Shown here piece by piece: positions 34,304-42,887 of a stretch of DNA of 64,000 bases. The notes below the pieces were generated by a model that did not search any database, was not told the DNA's origin, and saw only the letters and a program-made list of their open reading frames with translations. Source of the DNA: an uncultured Erythrobacter sp. (GTDB taxonomy: Bacteria > Pseudomonadota > Alphaproteobacteria > Sphingomonadales > Sphingomonadaceae). Numbering within the stretch: the stretch's first letter is position 1; every line of letters begins with the position of its first letter. The translations under genes and the position numbers were made by a program. Location: the NCBI GenBank assembly GCA_913055155.1, contig CAJXJR010000014.1, positions 42,362 to 106,361 of the forward strand. Direction: 5' to 3'.

Positions 34304-36178
34304 ATGATTGCAAAGCTTCTGATTGCCAATCGCGGCGAGATTGCCTGCCGCATCATCCGCACCGCGCGCGCCTTGGGGATTGCCACGGTGGCGGTCTATT
34401 CCGATGCCGATGCGAAAGCGCTGCACGTGCGGCAAGCCGACGAGGCGGTACACATCGGCCCCTCGCCTGCCGCCGAAAGCTACCTTGTGGGCGAGAAGAT
34501 CATCGCCGCGGCGAAGCAGACCGGGGCCGAGGCAGTGCACCCCGGCTACGGCTTCCTGTCGGAAAATGCCGCCTTTGCGCAGGCCGTGATCGATGCCGGG
34601 CTGGTGTGGGTCGGGCCCAAGCCTGCCAGCATCGAGGCGATGGGCCTGAAGGATGCCGCGAAAAAGCTGATGCGCGAGGCGGGCGTGCCCGTCACACCGG
34701 GCTACGAAGGCGAGGACCAGTCGGTCGAACGGCTAAAGTCCGAAGCCGACGCTATCGGCTATCCCGTGCTCATCAAGGCCGTGGCTGGCGGCGGCGGCAA
34801 GGGCATGCGAAAAGTCGATTCAGAACAAGGCTTTGAGTCCGCTCTGGAATCGTGCAAACGTGAAGCGAAGTCGAGCTTTGGCAACGAAGAGGTCCTGCTC
34901 GAAAAATGGATCACCTCGCCCCGCCATATCGAGGTGCAGGTGTTCGGCGACAGCCACGGCAACGTCGTCCACCTGTTCGAACGCGACTGCTCGCTGCAAC
35001 GCCGCCACCAGAAGGTGATCGAGGAAGCCCCCGCCCCCGGCATGGACGAGGCGACTCGCGAGGAAATCTGCGCCGCCGCCGTGCGCGCGGCCAAGGCGGT
35101 GGACTACGAGGGCGCGGGCACGATCGAATTCATCGCCGATGCCAGCGAAGGCCTGCGCGCCGACCGCATCTTCTTCATGGAGATGAACACGCGCCTGCAG
35201 GTGGAACACCCGGTGACCGAAGAGATCACCGGGGTGAACCTTGTCGAATGGCAGTTGCGCGTGGCGAGCGGCGAGCCGTTGCCGCTCAAGCAGGAGGACT
35301 TGTCGATCAACGGCTGGGCCATCGAGGCGCGGCTCTATGCCGAGGACCCAGCGAAGGGGTTCCTGCCGAGCACGGGGCCACTTACGCGTCTCGAACTCTT
35401 GGGTGACCGGATAGAAACCGGCGTCAGGCAGGGTGGCGAGGTCTCGGCTTTCTACGATCCGATGATCGCCAAGCTCGTGGTTCACCGCAGTGATCGCGCT
35501 GCGGCTATCCGATCGCTGGCACTTGATTGCTCCGAAGTGACCTGCTGGCCCGTGCGCACCAACGCAGAATTCCTCTGGCGCGCGCTTGAACACGAGACGT
35601 TCCGCTCAGGCACAATGACCACCGGCTTTCTCGAAGCCGAGGGCGACGCCCTTCGGCCAAGCGGCGAACCTTCCGTCGAAGCTCTTCAGGCCCTGTCCGA
35701 CCATTTCATCGACAGGGCAGAGCAAGCTTTACCGCCGGAGTTGGTCGGCTTGCGGCTCAACGCCCCGAAAGCACAGCCGTTGATGAAGTTCAGCATCGGT
35801 AACGCCACTTTCGAGTATCGCCATCAATGGGACACTCCGCTGGCGGGGCGGCACGTGGAAGATCTCGATGAGGGGGTGCTGGTAAACGATCTTGGCACCA
35901 CTTTCGTCGCCACCCTTGCGCGCAGCGAGACAACCAGTGTCCACGCCCACGACGGCGACATCATCGCGCCCATGCCGGGCAAGGTCATCGCGGTCGATGT
36001 GGCTGAGGGCGATGCGGTCACCGCAGGTCAGCGGCTCCTGGTGCTGGAGGCGATGAAGATGGAGCACGCGCTTACCGCGCCGTTCGATGGCACGGTGACG
36101 CAGTTGTCCGCCAGCGAAGGGGCGCAGGTGCAGGTCGAAGCCGTGCTGGCCGTGGTGGAGGCGGCGTCCGACGAATAA
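34304..36178 (+). CDS. acyl-CoA carboxylase alpha subunit (biotin carboxylase plus BCCP; methylcrotonyl/propionyl type)
   Basis: A 624-residue biotin enzyme subunit. The N-terminal biotin-carboxylase domain has LLIANRGEIACRIIRTA, GYGFLSENAAFA, KAVAGGGGKGM (ATP-grasp) and FMEMNTRLQVEHPVTE. A linker domain follows, then a C-terminal biotinyl domain with EAMKMEH (biotin Lys at about 585). The length and linker fit 3-methylcrotonyl-CoA or propionyl-CoA carboxylase alpha chains rather than AccC. The carboxyltransferase subunit is not in this window, so the substrate cannot be fixed. A palindromic repeat follows the stop. Confidence 0.92.
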   Translation: MIAKLLIANRGEIACRIIRTARALGIATVAVYSDADAKALHVRQADEAVHIGPSPAAESYLVGEKIIAAAKQTGAEAVHPGYGFLSENAAFAQAVIDAGLVWVGPKPASIEAMGLKDAAKKLMREAGVPVTPGYEGEDQSVERLKSEADAIGYPVLIKAVAGGGGKGMRKVDSEQGFESALESCKREAKSSFGNEEVLLEKWITSPRHIEVQVFGDSHGNVVHLFERDCSLQRRHQKVIEEAPAPGMDEATREEICAAAVRAAKAVDYEGAGTIEFIADASEGLRADRIFFMEMNTRLQVEHPVTEEITGVNLVEWQLRVASGEPLPLKQEDLSINGWAIEARLYAEDPAKGFLPSTGPLTRLELLGDRIETGVRQGGEVSAFYDPMIAKLVVHRSDRAAAIRSLALDCSEVTCWPVRTNAEFLWRALEHETFRSGTMTTGFLEAEGDALRPSGEPSVEALQALSDHFIDRAEQALPPELVGLRLNAPKAQPLMKFSIGNATFEYRHQWDTPLAGRHVEDLDEGVLVNDLGTTFVATLARSETTSVHAHDGDIIAPMPGKVIAVDVAEGDAVTAGQRLLVLEAMKMEHALTAPFDGTVTQLSASEGAQVQVEAVLAVVEAASDE

Positions 36179-36181
36179 GTC

Positions 36182-36286
36182 GTCGTCATTGCGAGCGCAG
36201 CGAAGCAATCCATCTCCTGCCGTTCGCACCTGGTGAAGCATTGGGAGATGGATTGCCGCGTCGCCTGCGGCTCCTCGCAATGACGA
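36182..36286. repeat. interspersed inverted-repeat element between convergent genes
   Basis: The left arm CGTCATTGCGAGCGCAGCGA...CAATCCATCTCC at 36184-36217 is mirrored by GGAGATGGATTGC...CTCCTCGCAATGACG at 36244-36285, with a 26-bp middle. The wording (ATTGCGAG...AAGCAATCCAT) is the recurrent intergenic palindrome of sphingomonad and related genomes. It lies between the carboxylase and glpD stop codons and would fold into a long hairpin in either transcript, so it probably also ends transcription from both sides. Confidence 0.8.
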
Positions 36287-36293
36287 TCTTTGG

Positions 36294-37766
36294 CTAGCCG
36301 CCCATGAACTCGCGCAAGGCAGCCTGTTCGGCTTCGCTCATGTGCACGCCCAGCTTGGTGCGGCGCCACAGGATATCGTCCGCGGTCTGCGCCCATTCCG
36401 TGTCGCGCAGGTAGGTGACTTCGGCCTCGCTCAGCCCCGCGCCGAAATTGCGGCCAAGGTCGTCCCAACCCTTCGCCTCGCCCAGCCAGTCCACCGCGCG
36501 GGTGCCGTAGGCGCGGCCCACGCGCTGCACGTCGCGGGCCGAGAGGAAGGGATATTCCTCGCCCAGCACTTCCAGCAGGAAGGGCTGCGCATTGCGGTCT
36601 ATGTCGCCACCGGGCAGCGGGGCGTTGCCGGTCCACGGCTGGCCGATCAGCGTCGGCACGCGCCCCGCCAGCTTGTCCACAGCTTCCTCCGCCACGTGGC
36701 GGTAGGAGGTGATCTTGCCGCCGTACACGCCCAGGATCGGCGCGCCGCGCCCCTCGTCGCTCAAGGCCAGCCGGTAGCCGCGCGAGGCGGCTTCGGGACG
36801 GCCAGAGCCATCGTCCACCAGCGCGCGCACGCCGGCATAGGTCCACACCACGTCGTCGGGCGTAACGTCGTGTTCGAAATAGCGGTTAACCGCGTCGCAC
36901 AGGTAGCGGATCTCTTCCGCGCTGGCTTCCACGTCGTCCAGCGAGCCGGGGTGGTCGGCATCGGTCGTGCCCACCAGCGTATAGTCGCCTTCCCATGGAA
37001 TGGCGAAGCAGATGCGCGTGTCGGGCTGCTGCAGGATATAGGCGCACTCGTGGTCGAACAGCTTGGGCACGACGATATGCGATCCGCGCACGCGGCGAAT
37101 GCCGTAGGCGGGGTTCTCGCCCGCCAGCCGCGCCAGGTCGTCCGCACCGGGGCCGGCAGCATTTACCAGCGCGCGGCCCTCGAAGGTCTCTCCGCCCGCT
37201 TCCACCTGCCACACGTCGCCCACGCGCCGGGCAGCGGTTACGGGCGTGCGGGTGCGGATCGTCGCGCCGTGCTCGGCCGCGTCGAGCGCGTTCAGCACCA
37301 CCAGCCGGGCATCGTCGACCCATCCGTCCGAATACTCGAAACCACTGGTATATTGCGGCTCCAGCGGGCCGCCCGCGCGGTGCTTGTGCAGGTTGACGCT
37401 GCGGGTTTTCTTCAGGCCGCCTTTCCCGCCGATGTGATCGTAGAGGAACAGCCCGGTGCGCAGCATCCACTTGGGCCGCATCGACTTCGTCACCGGCAAC
37501 ACGAAACGCATCGGCCAGATGATGTGCGGCGCGATGGACCACAGCGTCTCGCGCTCCGTCAGCGCCTCGCGCACCAGGGCGAATTCATAGTATTCGAGAT
37601 AGCGCAGGCCGCCGTGCACCAGCTTGGTGCTCTTGCTGGAGGTGCCGCTGGCAAGGTCGCCCTTTTCCAGCAGCAGCACCTTCGCCCCCCGCCCTGCCGC
37701 ATCGCGCGCCACGCCCGCGCCGTTCACCCCGCCGCCGATCACGATCAGGTCGAACAGCTCGCTCAT
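36294..37766 (-). CDS. glpD: aerobic glycerol-3-phosphate dehydrogenase GlpD
   Basis: A membrane-associated FAD enzyme oxidising glycerol 3-phosphate to DHAP and reducing quinone. From the ATG at 37766 it has 490 residues: FDLIVIGGGVNGAGVARDAAGRG (FAD fold), SGTSSKSTKLVHGGLRYLE, ALVNAAGPGAD, GSHIVVPKLF, VWTYAGVRALVDDG and GVYGGKITSYRHVAEEAV, with a C-terminal helical domain ending in W-RRTKLG. The start overlaps the stop of the upstream MFS gene by ATGA. Glycerol kinase and facilitator genes are not in the window. Confidence 0.95.
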   Translation of the reverse strand: MSELFDLIVIGGGVNGAGVARDAAGRGAKVLLLEKGDLASGTSSKSTKLVHGGLRYLEYYEFALVREALTERETLWSIAPHIIWPMRFVLPVTKSMRPKWMLRTGLFLYDHIGGKGGLKKTRSVNLHKHRAGGPLEPQYTSGFEYSDGWVDDARLVVLNALDAAEHGATIRTRTPVTAARRVGDVWQVEAGGETFEGRALVNAAGPGADDLARLAGENPAYGIRRVRGSHIVVPKLFDHECAYILQQPDTRICFAIPWEGDYTLVGTTDADHPGSLDDVEASAEEIRYLCDAVNRYFEHDVTPDDVVWTYAGVRALVDDGSGRPEAASRGYRLALSDEGRGAPILGVYGGKITSYRHVAEEAVDKLAGRVPTLIGQPWTGNAPLPGGDIDRNAQPFLLEVLGEEYPFLSARDVQRVGRAYGTRAVDWLGEAKGWDDLGRNFGAGLSEAEVTYLRDTEWAQTADDILWRRTKLGVHMSEAEQAALREFMGG

Positions 37767-39025
37767 GGCATCACCTCGGCACGCGGCGGAATGGGCGCGT
37801 TCAGGCGGCGGAACAGCCGGCCTTTCTCGCTGTACAGAACCAGCGCCAGGGCCAGGCTGGAACAGATCAGCAGTGCCCAGGCGAAGGGGATCGGCGTACC
37901 GTCGTAGGCTTGCCCGATCACCATGCCCACCAAGGCAGCACCGAACATGCGGAAGAAGGTCTGAATGCTGCTGGCAGATCCGGCGATATGCGCAAATGGC
38001 TGCATGGCGATGGAGCCGAAGTTGGCGCCCAGGAAACCCAGTAGCGCCAGGTTCACGCTCATCAGGGGCACGAACCAAGCGATGCTGCCGGGGTGGGCGT
38101 AGGACGACCAGACCTGCACCGCGCTGACCGCCATGAACATCAGCACCCCGAAGTGCGACACGCGTCGCGCGCCAAAGCGCATGACGATGCGCGAATTGAC
38201 GAGGTTGGTGAAGCTCATCATCGCCGCCGTTGCACCGAACAGCACGGGGAAGGCGGCATCGCTGATGCCGAAGGCGTCCTGGTACAGCTGCTGGCCGGAA
38301 TTGACGTAGCCGAACACCCCGCCCATCACCAGCAGCGAGCCGAGCACATAGCCGATCGACGACCGGTTGATCAGCGCCACGGTCATGTTGCGGGCGATGA
38401 CCGGCAGGTTCACCCGCTGGCGATTCTCCACCGCCAACGTTTCGGGAAGGCGGAAATAGACCCAGATGGCCGTAGCCGCGCCCACCAGCGCTAGCGCGAC
38501 GAAGATCATCCGCCAGCTGCCGAAGACAAGGATTGCCTGACCCAGGCTGGGCGCGAACACCGGCACCGAAATGAACACCGCGGCAATGGTCGACATCAGT
38601 CGTGCCATCCCGTCCCCTTCGTACAGGTCGCGCACGATGGCGGTTGGCACCACCATCAATCCGGCACCCAGCAGGCCCGTAATTGCGCGCAGCACGATCA
38701 TGCTGGTGAAATCGGTCAACATGGAGGTGACCAGCGAGAGAATGGAGAAGGCGATCAGCGCCAGGAAGATGATCGGGCGGCGACCGAACCTGTCGGCAAA
38801 GCTGCCCGGCACCAGGCAGCCCACCCCCATCATGATGGTGTAGACCGCGATGATGAGCTGGCGTTCGTTGCCCTCACCCACCCCCAGGTCCACGGCGATC
38901 TCGTCCAGCGCGGGCAGCATGGCATCGATGCCTAGCGCATTGAGGCTCATCAGCAGCGCCAGCAACACGATAAGCTCGCGCTTGCCCAAAGGCAGGGAAT
39001 CGAGGGGACTGGCGGTGGTGGCCAT
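37763..39025 (-). CDS. Bcr/CflA family MFS drug exporter
   Basis: A 420-residue transporter with twelve predicted hydrophobic segments. The N-terminal half has the Bcr/CflA traits ALGIDAMLPALDEIAVDLGV and GCLVPGSFADRFGRRPIIFLAL (motif A), RAITGLLGAGLMVVPTAIVRDLYEG and VFAPSLGQAIL. It is expected to be a proton-driven exporter of chloramphenicol- or bicyclomycin-like compounds. The gene precedes glpD and overlaps it by 4 bp, an unusual partnership; glpD is likely expressed from this gene's promoter. Confidence 0.9.
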   Translation of the reverse strand: MATTASPLDSLPLGKRELIVLLALLMSLNALGIDAMLPALDEIAVDLGVGEGNERQLIIAVYTIMMGVGCLVPGSFADRFGRRPIIFLALIAFSILSLVTSMLTDFTSMIVLRAITGLLGAGLMVVPTAIVRDLYEGDGMARLMSTIAAVFISVPVFAPSLGQAILVFGSWRMIFVALALVGAATAIWVYFRLPETLAVENRQRVNLPVIARNMTVALINRSSIGYVLGSLLVMGGVFGYVNSGQQLYQDAFGISDAAFPVLFGATAAMMSFTNLVNSRIVMRFGARRVSHFGVLMFMAVSAVQVWSSYAHPGSIAWFVPLMSVNLALLGFLGANFGSIAMQPFAHIAGSASSIQTFFRMFGAALVGMVIGQAYDGTPIPFAWALLICSSLALALVLYSEKGRLFRRLNAPIPPRAEVMP

Positions 39026-39105
39026 GGTTCCAAAGCCCTAACCCCGGCAGCGGGGCGAGAAAAGGATTAAGTCAATTTCGTGCCGAAAGGCTATGGTGGC
39101 AGGCA

Positions 39106-40263
39106 ATGGCGAATCCCGATCATGGCGAGCCTGCAGCTGAGCAGCAGGATGGCGACGAACTGCCGCCCGAGGCCCCCGGCCTGCGCAAGATCATCCATGT
39201 CGATATGGATGCCTTTTTCGCCAGCGTGGAACAGCGCGACCATCCGGAGCTGCGCGGCAAGTCGGTGGCCGTGGGCGGATCCAGCGGGCGCGGCGTGGTG
39301 GCCGCCGCCAGCTACGAAGCGCGCAAGTTCGGCGTGCGCTCTGCCATGCCGTCGGTCACCGCCCGGCGCAAATGCCCCGACCTGGTGTTCGTGAAGCACC
39401 GCTTCGAAGTCTATCGCGAGGTCTCCGAACAGATCCGCGCAATCTTCCACCACTACACCCCGCATGTCGAACCGCTCAGCCTCGACGAGGCCTATCTCGA
39501 CGTGACCGAGGATCGCCACGGCCTGGGCAGCGCCACGGCCATTGCCCAGGCGATCCGCAAGCGCATTCGCGAGGAAACGCAGCTGACGGCCAGCGCGGGG
39601 GTTTCGTACAACAAGTTCCTGGCCAAGCTGGCGAGCGACCAGAACAAGCCCGATGGCCTGTGCGTGATCCGGCCCGGCGAAGGCGCGGCTTTCGTGCAGA
39701 GCCTGCCCGTGCGGCGGTTCCACGGCGTGGGACCCAAGGGGGCGGAGAAGATGGCGCGGCTGGGCATCGAAACGGGTGCCGACCTTGCGGCGAAAGACCG
39801 CGCGTGGCTGGCGCAGCACTTCGGCAGTTTCGGCGACTACCTCTATCGTGCCGCGCGCGGGATCGACCTCAGGCCCGTGCGCGCCAATCGCGTGCGCAAG
39901 TCCATCGGCGCAGAGCGCACGTTCAGCCAGGATATCTCTGCCGAAGACGAGTTGCGCGATACGCTGGAGCGGATCATCGCCGTGGTGTGGGACCGGATTG
40001 CCGAGAAGCAGGCAAAGGGCCGCACGGTCACGCTGAAACTGAAATACACCGATTTCCAGATCGCCACCCGGTCGCGCAGCCAACCGCATGCTGTGGCGGA
40101 CAAGCAGGATTTTGCGCGGATCGCGCGAGCCATTCTGGAGGACGAGATGCCCCTGCCCATGCCGATCCGGCTGATGGGGCTGACGCTCAGCAACCTGGAG
40201 ATCGATCCCGGCGACGAGCGCAAGGGTCTGGGCCGCGACGACGCGCAGCTATCACTGTTGTAG
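39106..40263 (+). CDS. dinB: DNA polymerase IV DinB
   Basis: A Y-family translesion polymerase. The 385 residues have an extra hydrophilic N-terminus of about 30 residues, then KIIHVDMDAFFASVEQRD (catalytic Asp), AASYEARKFGVRSAMP, PLSLDEAYLDVTED (catalytic Asp-Glu), ASAGVSYNKFLAKLASDQNKP and the little-finger region with KSIGAERTFSQDI. The C-terminus lacks an obvious beta-clamp peptide beyond DDAQLSLL, which itself fits the QLSLL clamp-binding consensus. Convergent overlap of 12 bp with the Nudix gene. Confidence 0.95.
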   Translation: MANPDHGEPAAEQQDGDELPPEAPGLRKIIHVDMDAFFASVEQRDHPELRGKSVAVGGSSGRGVVAAASYEARKFGVRSAMPSVTARRKCPDLVFVKHRFEVYREVSEQIRAIFHHYTPHVEPLSLDEAYLDVTEDRHGLGSATAIAQAIRKRIREETQLTASAGVSYNKFLAKLASDQNKPDGLCVIRPGEGAAFVQSLPVRRFHGVGPKGAEKMARLGIETGADLAAKDRAWLAQHFGSFGDYLYRAARGIDLRPVRANRVRKSIGAERTFSQDISAEDELRDTLERIIAVVWDRIAEKQAKGRTVTLKLKYTDFQIATRSRSQPHAVADKQDFARIARAILEDEMPLPMPIRLMGLTLSNLEIDPGDERKGLGRDDAQLSLL

Positions 40264-40713
40264 GTGTTTCAGCCGTCGCTGCGTCGGTCTGGTCAACGGA
40301 TGCGGCAAGGCATCGAGCGAAAACCAGCGGGCCTCGATAACTTCGCGCCGATCCGGCACGGGTTCGCTTGCCACCCGCGCTGCGAAGATCCAGTTGCGCT
40401 GCGGCACGCCGTGCATGGTCTCTTCGCCCTCATGCAGCAGCACCAGTTCGACGAGCTCGCAAGCCAGTTCCTCGCGCACCTCGCGGCGCACGGCCATGTC
40501 GGGGTCTTCGGAAAGGCTCGCCCCGCCCGCAGGCATGGTCCAGCCGGGCGGGCCATAGGACTGGCGGATCAGCAGGATATGCTCGTCTTCATTGCGGATG
40601 AACACCGACACCCCGGCGATGCGCGGTCTGACCAGGCGCAGGTAGGTTTTGCGCACCAGGTAGCCCAACGGCATCACCGCCCGGTGCAGCGGAGCTGGGA
40701 TCAGGTGAAGCAT
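40252..40713 (-). CDS. Nudix hydrolase
   Basis: A 153-residue Nudix enzyme. An N-terminal basic segment of about 30 residues is followed by VSVFIRNEDEHILLIRQSYGPPGWTMPAGG. The Nudix box is next, GASLSEDPDMAVRREVREEL (Gx5Ex7REVREE), with Ala in place of the usual Gly after EEL. EVIEARWFSLDALP follows at the C-terminus. The substrate is unknown; nucleotide-sugars, dNTP derivatives or ADP-ribose are typical. Its start overlaps the end of the pgl gene by 13 bp, so the two are co-expressed. Confidence 0.9.
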   Translation of the reverse strand: MLHLIPAPLHRAVMPLGYLVRKTYLRLVRPRIAGVSVFIRNEDEHILLIRQSYGPPGWTMPAGGASLSEDPDMAVRREVREELACELVELVLLHEGEETMHGVPQRNWIFAARVASEPVPDRREVIEARWFSLDALPHPLTRPTQRRLKHLQQ

Positions 40714-41321
40714 GTCACCTTCTGATCTGCTGCGCCCAGCAGCCGCGCCACGGGCAGGTCGCTTTTGTCCGCCACGGCCGCATCGAACACCGCGCGCTTG
40801 TCGTCACCGCGGATCACGAACATCAGCGCGTCGCTATCCAGCAGCGCGGGGATGGTCAGCGTTACCCGGTCGAACGGTGCCTCTGGCGGCAGCGGGTCGG
40901 GCGTGAGGCGGCGGATCGGTTCGGGATCGTCGATACGCGGATCGGTGTTGGGGAACAGGCTGGCAATATGGCCATCCGCGCCCATGCCCAGCCACACCAG
41001 CGCGAAATGCGGCACCTGCTCCATCGTGGACAGCGTGGCGACGTGTGCGCCGACAGGCTCGAATAGCGCGCGGATCTTGCCGGTGTTGCTGGCCTCGTGA
41101 TCCTCCGGCACCACACGGTCGTCCCCCGGCCATACGGTAACGCGCGACCAGTCGAGATCGGCCCGCACCAGCAGCCGCATGATCGGGAACGGGGTGGAAC
41201 CGCCCGGCACGCTGATTTCGACGGGCTCATGAGTGCCAGCCAGCGCGCGGCGCAGCGCCTCTTCGAGGAACGCAGCGATCTCGGCGTCGGATGCGTTCGT
41301 GATGATATCGATATCGGCCAT
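40701..41321 (-). CDS. pgl: 6-phosphogluconolactonase
   Basis: A 206-residue DevB/Pgl-type enzyme hydrolysing 6-phosphogluconolactone in the pentose-phosphate or Entner-Doudoroff route. Motifs are VEISVPGGSTP, VTVWPGDDRVVPEDHEASN (usual form W---DER-VP), GMGADGHIASLFPN and VTLTIPALLDSDAL. The length is slightly short of the 230-240 residue norm but complete. The Glu of the DER motif is replaced by Asp. The Nudix gene downstream overlaps. zwf and edd are not in the window. Confidence 0.9.
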   Translation of the reverse strand: MADIDIITNASDAEIAAFLEEALRRALAGTHEPVEISVPGGSTPFPIMRLLVRADLDWSRVTVWPGDDRVVPEDHEASNTGKIRALFEPVGAHVATLSTMEQVPHFALVWLGMGADGHIASLFPNTDPRIDDPEPIRRLTPDPLPPEAPFDRVTLTIPALLDSDALMFVIRGDDKRAVFDAAVADKSDLPVARLLGAADQKVTCFT

Positions 41322-41338
41322 GTCCCCGGACTAGACGC

Positions 41339-41375
41339 AAAACCGCCGCGACGCGAGAGGCGACGCGGCGGTTTC
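41339..41375 (-). terminator. hairpin terminator after dps
   Basis: GAAACCGCCGCG and CGCGGCGGTTTT pair over 11-12 bases around a short GC-rich loop and end in a T run on the minus strand. It lies about 20 bp after the dps stop and 17 bp before the pgl start, insulating the two genes. Confidence 0.75.
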
Positions 41376-41393
41376 AAGCGCGTTTGGCAGCGA

Positions 41394-41855
41394 TTACTGG
41401 ATGGTCGAGCTGAGGAACCACACGCGTTCCTCGGCCATGTCGGTCCAGTCATCGAGCATGCCGTCGGTGGCGTTGTCGCCTGCCTTCTCGGCATGTTCCT
41501 TCAGGCCCTTCAGGCGATCGACCAGCTTGGCGTTATCGTCGCGCAGTTCGCGCACCATGTCTTCGGCGGCGAGGTCGGTGTTGTCCTGGTCGGCGATCTG
41601 GGTGTTGGCCGCCACCGACCCGATCGACGTCAGCGTTGCTGCGCCATTCTTGCGCACACGCTCGCCGATGGCGTCGATCTGGCCCTGGATTTCCACTGCC
41701 TGTTCGTCGAACAGCAGGTGCAGGTCGCGAAAGCGCGGCCCCTTCACGTGCCAGTGGAAATTCTTGGTCTTGAAATAAAGCGCGAGATGATCGGCCAGCA
41801 GGCCATTAAGGCCTTCTACCAGCGCGGTTTTCGAGTTGTCTCCAGCGGTTGCCAT
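41394..41855 (-). CDS. dps: Dps DNA-protecting ferritin-like protein
   Basis: A 153-residue four-helix ferritin-like protein: LVEGLNGLLADHLALYFKTKNFHWHVKGPRFRDLHLLFDEQAVEI is the Dps signature. It contains the intersubunit ferroxidase residues (His in NFHWHVKG, Asp and Glu in FDEQ). The dodecamer stores iron using peroxide and shields DNA in starvation or oxidative stress. The N-terminal tail is short and only weakly basic, so DNA binding may be weak. RBS GAAAGGAC precedes the ATG. A terminator follows. Confidence 0.95.
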   Translation of the reverse strand: MATAGDNSKTALVEGLNGLLADHLALYFKTKNFHWHVKGPRFRDLHLLFDEQAVEIQGQIDAIGERVRKNGAATLTSIGSVAANTQIADQDNTDLAAEDMVRELRDDNAKLVDRLKGLKEHAEKAGDNATDGMLDDWTDMAEERVWFLSSTIQ

Positions 41856-41967
41856 AATTGTTGTCCTTTCGAATGCGTCTTCACCTAACCAACGGGCGGG
41901 GAGGCCTTTTCGTTTCAGGACTATGTATGGACAGGGTGATCGAAAAATTCGATTAACTATGCGAATG

Positions 41968-42513
41968 TTACGCCAGCAGGAAAGTTAACACCGCGGCCAG
42001 CACCAATCCGCAGCCCACCACCAGGCGCAGCATTTTCAGCGGCAGGGCCTGCCAGTCCTCACCCGCCAAGATCGCCCCCACCAGCACCACCAGCGCGCCC
42101 AGCGCTCCGCCCGCAGCGGCCAGCAGGGGCTCTCCGGTGGCGATAGCCAGCGAGAGGATGGTGAAACCGCTAGCGTCGGTCACCATGCCCAGCAGCAGCA
42201 CCAGCGTGATTGCGCCCATGGAGCGTGTGGGCTCCTTCGCCTCCTTCGGCGCGGCGCGCAGCAGCACTTCCAGCCCGGCAAGGCCCAGCGCCACGGCCAC
42301 GACTGCCGGTTTGAACTGTGGCGGGATCAGCGGGGCCAGCTCGCCGGCGATCCACGCCGCCAGCGTTGCCCCGGCAAAGGCTGCCAGCAGAACCGTCACG
42401 AGCAGCGGCCCGCCCCAGCCCAGCGTTGCCCGCAGCCGCGCCACGCGTGATGCATCGCGGCCCGCCAGCATGGCAAAGGCGACGGCAATGAAGGTGAGGA
42501 AGAAGGCCGGCAT
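41968..42513 (-). CDS. integral membrane protein with an internal duplication, possibly degenerate TMEM165/GDT1-like
   Basis: A 181-residue protein with six hydrophobic segments in two halves of three. The first segments of the halves are FFLTFIAVAFAMLAGRDASRVARL and ITLVLLLGMVTDASGFTILSLA. The duplicated layout and the Asp at the end of the helix recall GDT1 proteins, whose E-x-G-D-(K/R)-T motif moves Ca/Mn ions; the Glu is missing here. I therefore give the family only as a possibility. The ATG at 42513 is chosen from the start of the first helix; the track ORF extends far upstream without support. Confidence 0.5.
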   Translation of the reverse strand: MPAFFLTFIAVAFAMLAGRDASRVARLRATLGWGGPLLVTVLLAAFAGATLAAWIAGELAPLIPPQFKPAVVAVALGLAGLEVLLRAAPKEAKEPTRSMGAITLVLLLGMVTDASGFTILSLAIATGEPLLAAAGGALGALVVLVGAILAGEDWQALPLKMLRLVVGCGLVLAAVLTFLLA

Positions 42514-42545
42514 GGCCCCTGCTATACCAGCGAAGCGCCCGCGCG

Positions 42546-42608
42546 CTACTCGTCCTGCTCCATCAGCTGGCGGATCTTCACCAGCGCCTGCGCCTTCAGC
42601 TGGTGCAC
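42546..42608 (-). other. possible remnant of a sigma-70 region 4-like helix
   Basis: The minus strand encodes CVHQLKAQALVKIRQLMEQDE followed by a stop, similar to the end of a sigma-factor region 4.2 (RVRQLxAxALxKLR). No upstream part of a sigma factor is found in the same frame; the track ORF of 61 codons has an unlikely N-terminus. I take it as a possible gene fragment in a 258-bp region (42514-42771) with no confirmed protein gene. Confidence 0.3.
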
Positions 42609-42771
42609 GCACTGCGGTGGAAATGACCCGCGATGACCTGGCCGATATTGCGAATTCGCTGCTGGGCCAGTCGCGGCAGGCGGCCTGACCACACGGGCAG
42701 CCACCACCACACGGACCCAAAGGGTCCGCAAACGCGAACGCGCGCACGAGCTTTTGAGGCAAAGATGAAAA

Positions 42772-42845
42772 TGGAGCGGGTGAAGGGAATCGAACCCTCG
42801 TCGTCAGCTTGGGAAGCTGCTGCTCTACCATTGAGCTACACCCGC
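42772..42845 (-). tRNA. tRNA-Gly(CCC)
   Basis: Read on the minus strand: acceptor GCGGGTG pairs with CACCCGC; D stem GCTC/GAGC; anticodon stem-loop GCAGC-TTCCCAA-GCTGA with anticodon CCC; T loop GGTTCGATTCC; and an encoded CCA. All arms fold normally. No integrase or attachment duplicate is evident next to it. Confidence 0.95.
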
Positions 42846-42887
42846 CTGCGCGGCTGTCGCGCCAATAGTCCGGGCGCGGGCCTGGCG

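Noticed and set aside
36180-36290. Long palindrome as an insertion-sequence remnant
   Set aside because: No transposase fragment or target duplication; the wording fits a non-coding interspersed repeat.
42772-42845. tRNA-Gly as an integration site of a mobile element
   Set aside because: No integrase, no direct-repeat copy of the tRNA end and no composition shift around it.
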